Shown here piece by piece: positions 8,671 to 17,165 of a stretch of 64,000 nt of DNA. Position 1 is the stretch's first letter. Each line of letters starts with the position of its first letter. The notes beneath the pieces are model-generated. The model saw nothing but the letters and a program-made list of their open reading frames with translations. It was not told where the DNA came from and ran no database searches. The translations under genes were made by a program, and so were the position numbers. Where the stretch lies: NCBI GenBank assembly GCA_963675935.2, contig CAXXPV010000008.1, forward strand, positions 744,001 to 808,000. The letters are read 5' to 3'. Source of the stretch: G963675935 sp963675935 (GTDB lineage: Bacteria > Planctomycetota > Planctomycetia > Pirellulales > Thermoguttaceae).

Positions 8671-8907
8671 ATGAAAGCCGTCTTGGAAGACATTGGTTAT
8701 TCAAGCCCGCCCCACAAGTTGCTGGCGTTCTTCGAGAAGAGCCGCGATCAGTGGAAGACCAAGGCCTTGAAACGCAAACAGCGCATTCGGCAATTGGAAA
8801 AACGCGTTGCCGAACTGAAAGCCAGTCGGCACAAGTGGAAAGAGAAAGCCCAGAAACAGTGTGGCAGCCCCATCTCGCATGAAGACCGAAAACAAAAAAG
8901 AGCCTGA
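8671..8907 (+). CDS. IS-encoded small basic coiled-coil protein
   Basis: A protein of 78 residues if translation starts at ATG 8671, which has AAGGAG 7 bases upstream; an ATG at 8650 without a ribosome-binding site would add seven residues. The middle part (KALKRKQRIRQLEKRVAELKAS) is a strongly basic amphipathic helix or coiled coil, suggesting DNA binding or an accessory role in transposition. Its end overlaps the transposase start in another frame (+1), so the two are probably translationally coupled. I do not recognise a named family. Confidence 0.6.
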   Translation: MKAVLEDIGYSSPPHKLLAFFEKSRDQWKTKALKRKQRIRQLEKRVAELKASRHKWKEKAQKQCGSPISHEDRKQKRA

Positions 8908-10267
8908 GCCTTGTCCGGCTTCCGCGAACTCCGCCACGGCGGCTCTGGAGGTAACGCCGCTGCCCGGGCACCAATTCGGCACGGGCATGATCTCGCTGTT
9001 TGCGGACTTGGTGTTGAAGGCGGCCACCAGTCAGCGCGCCGCGGCGGGCGTGCTGCAATTGGTGGGAAAATACCTGACCGGCGTGGTGCGGGTGCCCTGC
9101 GCCAATGCGGGCCGTCTGTGGCTGATGCGGTTGGGACTTTTCGAACTGCTGCGGAAGAAAAAAGCCGCCCCGGATTGGGTATGGATTATGGACCACACGG
9201 TGCAGCTTGGGCCGCACAAGTGCTTGGTGATCGTCGGCGTACGGCTTTCGGCGTGGCGGCGGAAAAAGGCGCCCTTGGAACACGAGGATTTGTCGCTGCT
9301 GAGACTGGTTCCCATGCGGCAGTCTACCGCCACTGCGGTGGCAGAACAACTGGAAGCGACGAGGAAGGAGATGGGCGTCGTGCCTGCGGCGGTCCTCAGC
9401 GACGAAGGCGCGGAACTAAAAAGCGGCATGGCTCTGTTCCGAGCGCACTCGCCCGTGGCGCGGCGGGTGCCGCATGTCTTTGACATCAAGCACAAGGTGG
9501 CGATTCTGCTCAAACGAGAGTTGCACAACGATGCAGCGTGGCAATCCTTCGTCACCCACACCAACCGCACGAAGCTACAAACCACCTTGACGGAATTGGC
9601 GTTTCTGGTTCCGCCCAGTTTGCGAACCAAGGCACGCTATATGAATCTGGACACGTTGGTCAACTGGGGAAGCCGGGCGTTGGCCTACCTGGACGCCCCG
9701 CGAGACCTTCCCGGGCAGACGGTCGATCGCAAGAAGCTGCGGCAGAAACTGGGGTGGCTTAGCGAGTACCGTTCGGCGTTGGCTGCCTGGACCGAACTGC
9801 TGGCCGTCGCGGAACAGGCAGTCCGTTACGTCCGCAAAAAAGGGTATCATTGTCATGCGGCCAAGGAATTGAAAAGTCGCTTGCTTCTCCTGGCGCGCAC
9901 GCCGAGCGGTCTTCGCCTGCAAGCGGGGATTGTGCAGTTTGTCAAGGAACAATCTCGATGGGTCAAAAAAGGGCGTCATCTGTTGGGCAGCAGTGAGGTT
10001 TTGGAGTCGCTCTTGGGCAAATACAAGCGTATTCAAGGAACGCACAGTAAGGGAGGCATGACCGGATCACTGCTGAACATTGGAGCTGCGGTTACGCACA
10101 AAACCTCGGACACCCTACAACAAGCATTTGCCACCGTGCCGGTTGCCGCGGTGGGGAAGTGGATCCGAGAAAACCTCGGCTTAACGATCCCTGTTCAGCA
10201 GGCCATCGCCTTTCAAGGGAACAAAAACTGTCCGAACAACAAAACATTCCTTACACCAAGTTTTTAG
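8879..10267 (+). CDS. DDE-type transposase of the 8573-10272 insertion sequence
   Basis: About 462 residues from ATG 8879 (a GTG at 8861 in the same frame is possible). Candidate catalytic acids fit a DDE RNase H-like fold: Asp in WVWIMDHTVQLGPHKC, Asp in AAVLSDEGAELKSG, and Glu in SSEVLESLLGKYKRIQG. The frame spans almost the whole element and stops 5 bases before its right end. There is no obvious ribosome-binding site, and the start lies inside the upstream frame, so coupling is likely. It seems intact and could be active. The IS4-like assignment rests on target-duplication length and general layout only. Confidence 0.75.
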   Translation: MKTENKKEPEPCPASANSATAALEVTPLPGHQFGTGMISLFADLVLKAATSQRAAAGVLQLVGKYLTGVVRVPCANAGRLWLMRLGLFELLRKKKAAPDWVWIMDHTVQLGPHKCLVIVGVRLSAWRRKKAPLEHEDLSLLRLVPMRQSTATAVAEQLEATRKEMGVVPAAVLSDEGAELKSGMALFRAHSPVARRVPHVFDIKHKVAILLKRELHNDAAWQSFVTHTNRTKLQTTLTELAFLVPPSLRTKARYMNLDTLVNWGSRALAYLDAPRDLPGQTVDRKKLRQKLGWLSEYRSALAAWTELLAVAEQAVRYVRKKGYHCHAAKELKSRLLLLARTPSGLRLQAGIVQFVKEQSRWVKKGRHLLGSSEVLESLLGKYKRIQGTHSKGGMTGSLLNIGAAVTHKTSDTLQQAFATVPVAAVGKWIRENLGLTIPVQQAIAFQGNKNCPNNKTFLTPSF

Positions 10268-10316
10268 CGGCCCACACGGAGTGTGCCTACTACATTACGG
10301 CCCGTGAACGGTTGCT

Positions 10317-11318
10317 CTATTTCCCGGTTCCAATTTGGAACACCGCCGTGGCGATGCAACTGAATCGCAACATACATGGGTTCGCGCTCATGGCTTCATC
10401 AAGCTCCGCCTCGGAGTTCTCGCCGGCCTGTTGAGCGAGCATCCGTCGCAGCATGTTGCTCGAACCGGACGGATCATAGCCCATGTAATTGTTCTCGCCG
10501 ATATCGCCTTGCCCGGAACACGCGCCGGACAAAGCGACCAGGGGGCCGCATGGGACGCCGGCGGCTTTTGCCATGTCATTGGCTTGTTGGCCGGCCTTTT
10601 GGAACGCCTTGGCCATCGCCTTCTCGCGATCCGCCTTTGACAGCGAGGCCGCGTACATGAAGTGCGCCTCGCCGGGCTGTTCCTCCTCTTCCCGACCGTA
10701 TTGGTTGGCCATTTGGGCGGCCTCCTCGGCGAATTCCTCTTCCTCGGCCGAGACGGTTTTCTCTTCCTTGGCGCCGGCCAGATCGGCCGCCTTGATCTTG
10801 TCCTGAATGCCCTGGGCCGTCACCAGCATCTGTTCGAGCGATTCGGCCTCGCTCAGCGGCCATTGGGCAGTGAGCGTGGCCGTGACGGTCACCGTTCGCG
10901 GCGTCTGAAGTCCCTTGGGCGTCTTCTTGCCACGCGCCCGCATCTGCGCCATCACCATCGCTTCGATCTGACGTTTCCGGGCCGATTGCACATTCGACGT
11001 GTTCGGCGCGCCGAAGACGATCGACTTCTTGTCGGCCTTGAGCGTTTCCAGTTGGGTCGTGGCGGCCTCGCGCCGCTCCTTCAGCTTGGCCAGGGCATCG
11101 GGCAGGGTCTTGCCCGTGGCCTGCAACTGCATGACCATCCGCAAATGCGTGGGCTTCCGCTCGACCGTGGCCGTGCCCGTGACGCTAATCCCTTGTTTTG
11201 CTCCCCCTTGCGACATGGCGAGTTCGGCCAGTCCCTGCCCAAATTGCGCCTGGGCCAACGCCGGATACAACGCCAAGAACGCCAACACCGTCAAACCAAG
11301 GTATTCTTTACGCAACAT
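10317..11318 (-). CDS. Secreted SIMPL (DUF541) domain protein
   Basis: The start ATG at 11318 has AAGGA 8 bases upstream; the 333-residue product begins with a signal peptide (MLRKEYLGLTVLAFLALYPALAQAQ). The segment GISVTGTATVERKPTHLRMVMQLQATGKT...ALAKLKERREAA is a typical SIMPL/DUF541 start. The middle and C-terminal parts carry the expected AKAFQKAGQQANDMAKAAGV...GPLVAL pattern, interrupted by an acidic insert (EEEEFAEEAAQMANQYGREEEEQ). Members form periplasmic or surface oligomers; biochemical function is poorly known. It is the last gene of the long minus-strand run, 51 bases after the thioredoxin-HEAT gene. The 3' end lies next to the IS footprint. Confidence 0.8.
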   Translation of the reverse strand: MLRKEYLGLTVLAFLALYPALAQAQFGQGLAELAMSQGGAKQGISVTGTATVERKPTHLRMVMQLQATGKTLPDALAKLKERREAATTQLETLKADKKSIVFGAPNTSNVQSARKRQIEAMVMAQMRARGKKTPKGLQTPRTVTVTATLTAQWPLSEAESLEQMLVTAQGIQDKIKAADLAGAKEEKTVSAEEEEFAEEAAQMANQYGREEEEQPGEAHFMYAASLSKADREKAMAKAFQKAGQQANDMAKAAGVPCGPLVALSGACSGQGDIGENNYMGYDPSGSSNMLRRMLAQQAGENSEAELDEAMSANPCMLRFSCIATAVFQIGTGK

Positions 11319-11369
11319 GGAATGGGTTCCTTTGATATAAAAGGGAAGAAAGAGTCGCAAAACACGACT

Positions 11370-14300
11370 TCAACGCAACTGTTCGCCTTTCTCGTCGCGA
11401 ATCTGTTTTCGGAACTTGAGAATTTCCGGCCCGCTCATAATGCGAATCGTCCAATAAAACTCGCTCACTTCATACTCGCTGAGCTTTCCGTAGATTTCCC
11501 GCAGCACGGCAATATACTTCGGGTCGTCGATCACGGCAATCGCCCGATAAACGAGCCTTCTCCACTGGCTGGAATCGGTCCCGTGCCGGCGCCAGTATTC
11601 CACCAGCGGCTCGATCCCCTCCGACTCGCCCAGCACGGCCAGCAGGTAGGCGACCGACGCCGCCGTTTCGCTATCGGAACCGCCCAACAACGGGCGAAGG
11701 TCGGCGGCGGTGACGCCCGTCGGCGCCTCGGGAACGATCGGCGTTCCGCTCTGCACGCTGGACGACGACGTGAACGACATGCCATTCAGATAAATGCCGT
11801 CGGCGAACGAGATTAGTTCGCTCGGCCCGTGAACCAGATATTTGACGGCCAGTTTTTTGCGGGCGGCGTCGGTTCCTTTCATCGCGGCCAGTGCGAGCTT
11901 CTTCGCCTCGGCGTTCGATTGCGTAATCAAACGGATTTGAAAGGCGTCGGTGCGCAACGATTTGCCGAGTTTTGGATCGTCGGCCAATGCCTTTGCGGTC
12001 TCGGCCGCTTCGTCCGCGGCGGCAGTCGCCAAAAGCATCAGGGCCACGCGGCGCTGGATGTCGCCGCCCGACATCGTGCGCGGTTTCGCCGCCTTGGCCA
12101 GAGCGCGCCGATCCGACGGCAAGACATCCGACGACGAATAGTACCGCTGTCCGAAATACGCCATCACCAATCCCATTTGCAGCGACCGGGCCTCCTCGAT
12201 GGTAACCTTCGGATCGGCCAGCAACTCCCACATCGGGTCGGCCAGCCGGCGATCGGGCTCTTGGCTGAACTCCTGGACCAACCCCGCTCGTGCCTCGGCG
12301 TTCGGGGCGATTGCACGGAGGTCGCGGAACATCTTGATCCGCGGCTCGATGCACAGCCAGGGCAACGCATCCGCAACCGTTCGCGTCAGCTCAGGGTTTT
12401 TCCGAACCGTTTCGAGCAGGACGGGCACGGCCTCGTCGGCCTTTCCCAACGGCATTAGGAGCAGCGCCGCCGCGATCCGCTCGTTGGCCGCGTCCGCCCG
12501 CAGCATCTTTTCCAGCGGTGCCACCATCTGCGAAGACCATTTCGGGCGATGCTTTCCGGCATAACATTCCACGAGCCACCGGTCTGCTTCGTTGGCATCC
12601 GGTTCAGCCTTCGAGGGCTTGGATTCCACCGGCTTTTTCTTATTGGAAGATTCCACCAGTTTGGGCTTGGCCACTGTCTTTTTGTCAGAAGATTCCGCCA
12701 GTTTTGGCTTGGCCACTGTCTTTTTGTCAGAAAGCTCCGCCGGTTTTGGTTCCGCCGGCTTCGATTTCACGACCGGTTTGGAATCCTCCGAGGAAGCTTT
12801 GCCGGTTGACGGCACGGGCACGGCCGGCGCGGCCGACTTTGTCGCCGGGCCGGACAACGTCATGAGCTTGCTGTACGCCTCCGCGACACTTCCCATGACA
12901 GTTTCCGTCACGCTGGGTCCTAAGCTCTCGACGCGAATCGCCGAAACACGAACGCCGCTCGCGCTGCTGGCATTATCCTTGGCCGAGCGGCGAGCCTGGT
13001 TGAGCAACCCAAACCCCGCTTTGGCGGCAGCAATCCGCACTTCGCTCTCCTTATCGTTGACGGCCGCCAAAAGCTCTTCGTCGGCCGTCAACGGCGAAGC
13101 CGAGGCGAGCGCGGCGACGGCGGCCGCACGGATGCGGGCCTGCTCGTGCTTGCAGAACTTTCGCATGTGGGGAATCGCCTTCGCCCGCATCTTGCTGCCG
13201 CCGGCAAGCATTGTCAGCACGCTGGCCGCCAAATCGGGATGTTTCTCGGCCGCGTGAACCAACGGCTCGACCGCGACGGCCATATCAGCCTCCGCAAGCC
13301 CCTCGACCGCCTTGGCAACCACGAAGGCGTCCTTGTCGCCCAACAGGTCCAACAGGGCGACGTATGCCTCGACTTTCAGCTTAGTCGCTTCGTCCGGCTC
13401 GCCGCTCGATGATCGCCGCGACGATGAAAAGCTGACATATTGTTCGTACCGATTGCCGTTTTGTTTTCCAATGCCCACCGCGGCCTCGGCCCTGACTTGC
13501 CAACTCTCGTGTTTCAAGAGCGACATGAGGCACTTCAACGCCTCTTTGCCCTTGGCCGCTTTCAGAAAACAAATGCCGTGAACAATCAGGTCGGGGTCTT
13601 TCTCCCGACTCAAGTATTTCACCACGGCCGACGTCATCGCCGGGTCGGGCGACTCTTCCAACTGCTTCAGCACGGCTGCGCGGACATTCGGCTCGGGATC
13701 GTCGAGCAAGCGGACCAGCGCGGCGTTGGCCTCCTTGCCGCCGATGTGTTGCAGCCCGCGCAAGCCGATCTCGCGGACCAACGGATCAGTGTCGGCGAAC
13801 AATTCGAGCAACAGGTTCTTTTCGTCGTCGCCGGCCAGTTTGGCCAACTCGTCGGCCGCCTGACGACGTTGCCGCGGATCGGTGTCGCCCAGGCGTTCCA
13901 GTCCGCCGGGCCAACGCAACACGAGCGAGTCGGACGCCGACAGCCGATACCGCAAGATCAACAGCCGCCGCCGCTCCTGGTCGGCCGCGGCATTTTTCAG
14001 ACGCGCGTAGACCTCGGGCAACAGGCCCGCGCCAAGCCCGGCCAGCCGATGGCGAATCGCGTCGGCCTCGGTTTCGTCGGCCGCCAACATGCGGTCGATT
14101 TGCCGCCGGGCGTCGGCGAGTTGTTCGGCCGTGAGTTCTTTCGGCGCCGCGGAAATTTTTAGGGCGTCGCTTTCGCCCCACTTTTCAAGCCGGGCCAACC
14201 GCTCGGGCGTGAATGTCTCCGGACGCCAAGGGTCCACCCCAGAGAGCGGAGCCTTCCACTGCTCCAACACTTCGAGCGCCGCCAAGCGGGCCGTCAAGCT

Positions 14301-14969
14301 CCCTTCGCAAAAAGTCTTCAGCACCAGCGGGCGGGCAACGTCGGGATAGGGCGTCAACCGACGCACCGCCGCTTCACGCAACGCCGGGCTGCGCTGGCGG
14401 AATTGCTTGACCAGCCGCACGACAGCCATCGCGCTGGGCGGGCCGGCAGCCAAAAGCGTTTCGTCGGCCGCCGCCGTGGCCGCTTCGTAATTATCCTTGA
14501 GCCAGGTCACCAGATCATCCGGCGCAAGATAGCCGTCGCGCTGGGCCGTCGGCTGGCCGCCGGGCGCAAGAATCCGCATGGCGGGCACGCCGACGACGCC
14601 CAACGGGTTCACGTCGTTCGACTGGGCATCGGCATCGAGATAGACGGGCGTCCATCGGGCCAATTCCGCCTCGACCGCCGTTACGTTCACTTCCATCATC
14701 ATCTTCCGGCAGAAGCCGCACCACTTCGCCCCGACCAATATGAAGATCGGCTTCCGGTCGGCCAACGACTGCCGATGGGCCGTGGCCAAGTCGGACAGCC
14801 AGGCGATCTCCTTTGCGGCTGCCTTCGGGGCGGATTTTGCTTTGTCGGCCTCCTGCTTGGCCGCCGTTTTCGGTTCCTGCCCGCTTGATGTTTGTCCGGC
14901 CGCATGGGACGCGAACGCCGCGCAACACAACAACGGCAAAACCCATCGTAGGACGTTCGAGGAAGTCAT
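11370..14969 (-). CDS. Secreted thioredoxin-fold protein fused to long HEAT-repeat domain
   Basis: A 1199-residue protein with a signal peptide (MTSSNVLRWVLPLLCCAAFASHAAGQ). Residues about 50-165 form a thioredoxin-like domain with the active-site-like CxxC motif GAKWCGFCRKM and the cis-proline region GVPAMRIL. From about residue 210 to the end there are HEAT-type helical repeats, split near residues 745-800 by a Lys/Pro/Ser linker made of 14-residue tandem repeats. The ATG overlaps the previous stop as ATGA (14966-14969), so it is translationally coupled to the multihaem protein. Role inferred: an extracytoplasmic dithiol/disulfide factor on a large protein-binding scaffold. Confidence 0.85.
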   Translation of the reverse strand: MTSSNVLRWVLPLLCCAAFASHAAGQTSSGQEPKTAAKQEADKAKSAPKAAAKEIAWLSDLATAHRQSLADRKPIFILVGAKWCGFCRKMMMEVNVTAVEAELARWTPVYLDADAQSNDVNPLGVVGVPAMRILAPGGQPTAQRDGYLAPDDLVTWLKDNYEAATAAADETLLAAGPPSAMAVVRLVKQFRQRSPALREAAVRRLTPYPDVARPLVLKTFCEGSLTARLAALEVLEQWKAPLSGVDPWRPETFTPERLARLEKWGESDALKISAAPKELTAEQLADARRQIDRMLAADETEADAIRHRLAGLGAGLLPEVYARLKNAAADQERRRLLILRYRLSASDSLVLRWPGGLERLGDTDPRQRRQAADELAKLAGDDEKNLLLELFADTDPLVREIGLRGLQHIGGKEANAALVRLLDDPEPNVRAAVLKQLEESPDPAMTSAVVKYLSREKDPDLIVHGICFLKAAKGKEALKCLMSLLKHESWQVRAEAAVGIGKQNGNRYEQYVSFSSSRRSSSGEPDEATKLKVEAYVALLDLLGDKDAFVVAKAVEGLAEADMAVAVEPLVHAAEKHPDLAASVLTMLAGGSKMRAKAIPHMRKFCKHEQARIRAAAVAALASASPLTADEELLAAVNDKESEVRIAAAKAGFGLLNQARRSAKDNASSASGVRVSAIRVESLGPSVTETVMGSVAEAYSKLMTLSGPATKSAAPAVPVPSTGKASSEDSKPVVKSKPAEPKPAELSDKKTVAKPKLAESSDKKTVAKPKLVESSNKKKPVESKPSKAEPDANEADRWLVECYAGKHRPKWSSQMVAPLEKMLRADAANERIAAALLLMPLGKADEAVPVLLETVRKNPELTRTVADALPWLCIEPRIKMFRDLRAIAPNAEARAGLVQEFSQEPDRRLADPMWELLADPKVTIEEARSLQMGLVMAYFGQRYYSSSDVLPSDRRALAKAAKPRTMSGGDIQRRVALMLLATAAADEAAETAKALADDPKLGKSLRTDAFQIRLITQSNAEAKKLALAAMKGTDAARKKLAVKYLVHGPSELISFADGIYLNGMSFTSSSSVQSGTPIVPEAPTGVTAADLRPLLGGSDSETAASVAYLLAVLGESEGIEPLVEYWRRHGTDSSQWRRLVYRAIAVIDDPKYIAVLREIYGKLSEYEVSEFYWTIRIMSGPEILKFRKQIRDEKGEQLR
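12655..12745. repeat. 42-bp coding minisatellite in the thioredoxin-HEAT gene
   Basis: On the minus strand this encodes about two and a half copies of a 14-residue unit (DKKTVAKPKLAESS). The DNA copies are nearly identical (GGCTTGGCCACTGTC repeats 42 bases apart). The length is a multiple of three, so copy changes keep the frame. Confidence 0.75.
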
Positions 14970-16390
14970 TGTTTGTCCCCAGTCGCTTTATTTCCATGTA
15001 GAATCTTTTGCCAATAGGCGTCGTACGAGAACTTGGGACTATTCTCGCGGTCGTGACAGCCCGCGCAATGATTTTCGGCCTGGGCAAAATGGGCCGTGCG
15101 TACCTTCGGCTCGGCGGCGTGCCCTTGCGAGGGACCGTGGCAACTCTCGCAACCGACGTTCCGCATCGCCTCGCTTCGCCGCGACGTGGCAAACCCACCC
15201 GGCAATCCATAGCCGGTCGTGTGGCAGCGTTGGCACTCGGGATCGACGTGGGCACCCTTGGCCGTGAGCGATTCCCATGCCGAGGCGTGCTTCGATTTTC
15301 GCCATGAGACGCAATCATCCTCGTGGCATTTTTGGCAAGTGGCGTTTCCGGCAATTGCAAAACCCTTGGGCAGATCGGCCGGCATCGGCTCGGCGAAATC
15401 GGTTTGGCTTGGCGAAAAATCCCAGCCGGCCAGATCGACGCGGAATCGCTTCAGGTTGGCCGTCTGCCGCGGATCGTCGGCGAACTTTTCGTTCAATTCG
15501 ATAATGCTCCCCGTCCAGCGATCGACCGATCTTGCCGCCGGCGCGTCGAGCCGGACGAGAAACTTGCCCTTGCTCGTGGCGGAGGCCAACAGCGTGGGCC
15601 CAACTTGCTTCGGGGCAATTGGTTGGCCCGTGGGCCCGCCCAGCACGATGTCGGCCTCGGGCAGCGACGCAGCCAGTTCCCGCAACTCGTCTTCCGGCAG
15701 ATAGGCCAGCACGATGGCCGTGTCGTATTGCCCTGCGACGCCATGCAACGCATCGAGCACGGCCTGCCGAGGCGGGGCAACCTGGATGCCGTCGGTTGCA
15801 AAACGCTCGGAAAGAACACCGTGGCTGCTGTTGGTGGAAAAACGCTCGGAAAGAACGCCGTGGCTGCTGTTGGTGGAAAAACGCTCGGAAAGAACGCCGA
15901 CCAGGGCCACGCGCCGGCCGGCGGCCGAGCAAATTCGCACGGGCTCGGCCACAAGCCGCCCGGAGCGGTCGCGGACGTTGGCCGAAAGCAGCGGCGTGCC
16001 CAGTTTTTCGGCCAGCCGCCGCAATTCGTCGGCCCCAAACCTCGCCTCGCCGGCGCCGATGTTGTGAGCCGCGACGCCCATCAAGGTCTCGCCGCGCAGA
16101 ATGGCCTCGAACTTGGCGCGATCGTATTCCGACGTTCCATGCGGGGCGCCGCCCACGTCGGCCAGAATCAGTTCGGCCTGATTGCGCAGTTCTTCGACGA
16201 ACGTAGCGCGGCGAGGCAGACCGCCCGATTGATTCGACGTGCATCCGCACGGCACGATCCAACCGGCCGTGTCGCCGCTGACGACGACCGCCAATGGCCG
16301 CTCGACGCCGCTCGGCCGGCACCCGACCGCCAGCGCGCAGGCTGTCACGCCGATCAGGGCGAGAACGAGTTGGATGCCGTCGATGGTCAT
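14966..16390 (-). CDS. Lipoprotein with metallophosphatase/5'-nucleotidase-like domain and multihaem cytochrome c domain
   Basis: About 474 residues from ATG 16390 (an ATG at 16423 is possible; no clear ribosome-binding site at either). The N-terminus (LVLALIGVTACALAVGC) is a lipoprotein signal. The first 300 residues resemble UshA/5'-nucleotidase metallophosphatases (VVVSGDTAGWIVPCGCTSNQSGG, ILADVGG, AAHNIGAGEARFGADEL). The C-terminal part has four CxxCH haem sites (CQKCH, CQRCH, CESCH, CAGCH) in a cytochrome c554-like arrangement. A 13-residue unit GVLSERFSTNSSH is repeated in tandem in the middle. The neighbours DUF4159 and thioredoxin-HEAT suggest an extracytoplasmic redox role. Confidence 0.82.
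   Translation of the reverse strand: MTIDGIQLVLALIGVTACALAVGCRPSGVERPLAVVVSGDTAGWIVPCGCTSNQSGGLPRRATFVEELRNQAELILADVGGAPHGTSEYDRAKFEAILRGETLMGVAAHNIGAGEARFGADELRRLAEKLGTPLLSANVRDRSGRLVAEPVRICSAAGRRVALVGVLSERFSTNSSHGVLSERFSTNSSHGVLSERFATDGIQVAPPRQAVLDALHGVAGQYDTAIVLAYLPEDELRELAASLPEADIVLGGPTGQPIAPKQVGPTLLASATSKGKFLVRLDAPAARSVDRWTGSIIELNEKFADDPRQTANLKRFRVDLAGWDFSPSQTDFAEPMPADLPKGFAIAGNATCQKCHEDDCVSWRKSKHASAWESLTAKGAHVDPECQRCHTTGYGLPGGFATSRRSEAMRNVGCESCHGPSQGHAAEPKVRTAHFAQAENHCAGCHDRENSPKFSYDAYWQKILHGNKATGDKQ
15803..15903. repeat. 39-bp in-frame tandem repeat inside the multihaem gene
   Basis: AAACGCTCGGAAAGAAC occurs three times at 39-base intervals. On the minus strand it encodes GVLSERFSTNSSH twice plus a diverged third start, GVLSERFATDG. 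The unrepeated form (GVLSERFATDGIQV) is probably ancestral, so 26 residues have been added. Confidence 0.8.
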
Positions 16391-16477
16391 TGATTTTATT
16401 TTTTCGTTCAAGCAACAATCCATGCGAAACAGCAAGCGGATTTCTTCTGGCTGCAAAATCGCAAGCGGATTTTTAAT

Positions 16478-17164
16478 CTAATGCGTCAGCGCGTATGCCA
16501 AAATGTTCACGTTGATGTCGATGGCGTTTTCGAGTTCATTTCCGCCGCAACAGCAGCAACCGGTCGAATGGGGCGTGTCGTTCAGTCCGTCTTGCGAGTA
16601 GACGACGCCCAGCCGGCCACCGATGCTGACGCCCACCAACGGCCGCGGACTTCCGCCGTGCGTCGTGTGCAGTTCCTTGATGTCGTAGGTCATGTGGAAG
16701 ATCGGATGGCTCATGTCGATCGCTTGCAGCGGGTGCTTGGGAAAGATCGTGGCCATTTCTCGGCGGAACGAGCGGTCCCACTCGTTCGACGAACAGCCGG
16801 CCGAGGCCAGCAGAAAACCGCCTCGCTCGATAAAACGGCGCAGCGTCTCACGCTCGGCCTCGGACAGTTGAAACTCGCCCTCGCCGGTCATGATGACCAG
16901 CGGAAACTCGTAAATTCCATCGTCCGACAGTTTCACGGCATGAAACCGCCGGCTCGTGGAAATCGAAGTTTCTTTTTCGGCTTTAATTAAGAAGTGGTCG
17001 GAGAAACAGCGGCTGCTCTTCGTGCCCGCATACACGAGGTTCGCCACCTGGACGACACCGTCGGTTTCACCGCCCGACTGCCGGGCATCGTCGGCAGCCG
17101 AGGCCGCCTGCGCGAGCGTCAAGGCAAACACACACGCGAAAAGACAATGTGAATGACGCCGCAT
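16478..17164 (-). CDS. DUF4159 domain protein, secreted
   Basis: The 228-residue protein starts at ATG 17164, one base after the upstream stop, with GGAGG about 9 bases before it. A signal peptide (HCLFACVFALTLAQAASAAD) is followed by VANLVYAGTKSSRCFSDHFL, the characteristic DUF4159 beginning, then FPLVIMTGEGEFQLSEAERETLRRFIERGGFLL, like a glutamine-amidotransferase-type Rossmann fold without catalytic residues. Near the end it has four adjacent cysteines (TGCCCCGGNELENAIDINVN). DUF4159 proteins are common in planctomycete MoxR/vWA operons; function unknown. Confidence 0.85.
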   Translation of the reverse strand: MRRHSHCLFACVFALTLAQAASAADDARQSGGETDGVVQVANLVYAGTKSSRCFSDHFLIKAEKETSISTSRRFHAVKLSDDGIYEFPLVIMTGEGEFQLSEAERETLRRFIERGGFLLASAGCSSNEWDRSFRREMATIFPKHPLQAIDMSHPIFHMTYDIKELHTTHGGSPRPLVGVSIGGRLGVVYSQDGLNDTPHSTGCCCCGGNELENAIDINVNILAYALTH

Positions 17165-17165
17165 T

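Larger units (their letters stand above)
8573..10272 (+). mobile_element. Complete insertion sequence, about 1.7 kb, 13-bp target duplication
   Basis: The ends are perfect 13-bp inverted repeats, GGCCGCTAAAAAC at 8573 and GTTTTTAGCGGCC ending at 10272. Weaker subterminal matches follow (GGAATGT, and GTTTTTTGTTCC against its complement). CACACGGAGTGTG is present directly outside both ends (8560-8572 and 10273-10285), a 13-bp target duplication of the length range known for IS4-like elements. It carries two overlapping frames, a short basic helical protein and a DDE-type transposase. Family not assigned with certainty. Confidence 0.85.
8466..10314. repeat. Diverged GTAACCGTTCACGGG-type arms around the IS target
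   Basis: AACCATTCACGGGC at 8466-8479 and GCCCGTGAACGGTT at 10300-10313 are inverted relative to each other. They resemble the outer arms of the family B elements. Between the left arm and the IS are several CACGGAG[C/T]G-like motifs (8488-8572). The IS element (8573-10272) therefore landed inside the loop of an older palindromic repeat. Intergenic DNA 8389-8465 also holds a short hairpin, TTGTCCG...CGGACAA. Confidence 0.55.

Noticed and set aside
8894..8900. AAAAAAG slippery heptamer at the overlap of the two IS frames, as programmed -1 frameshifting
   Set aside because: The transposase frame is +1 relative to the first frame, so a -1 slip would not join them. Translational coupling is simpler.
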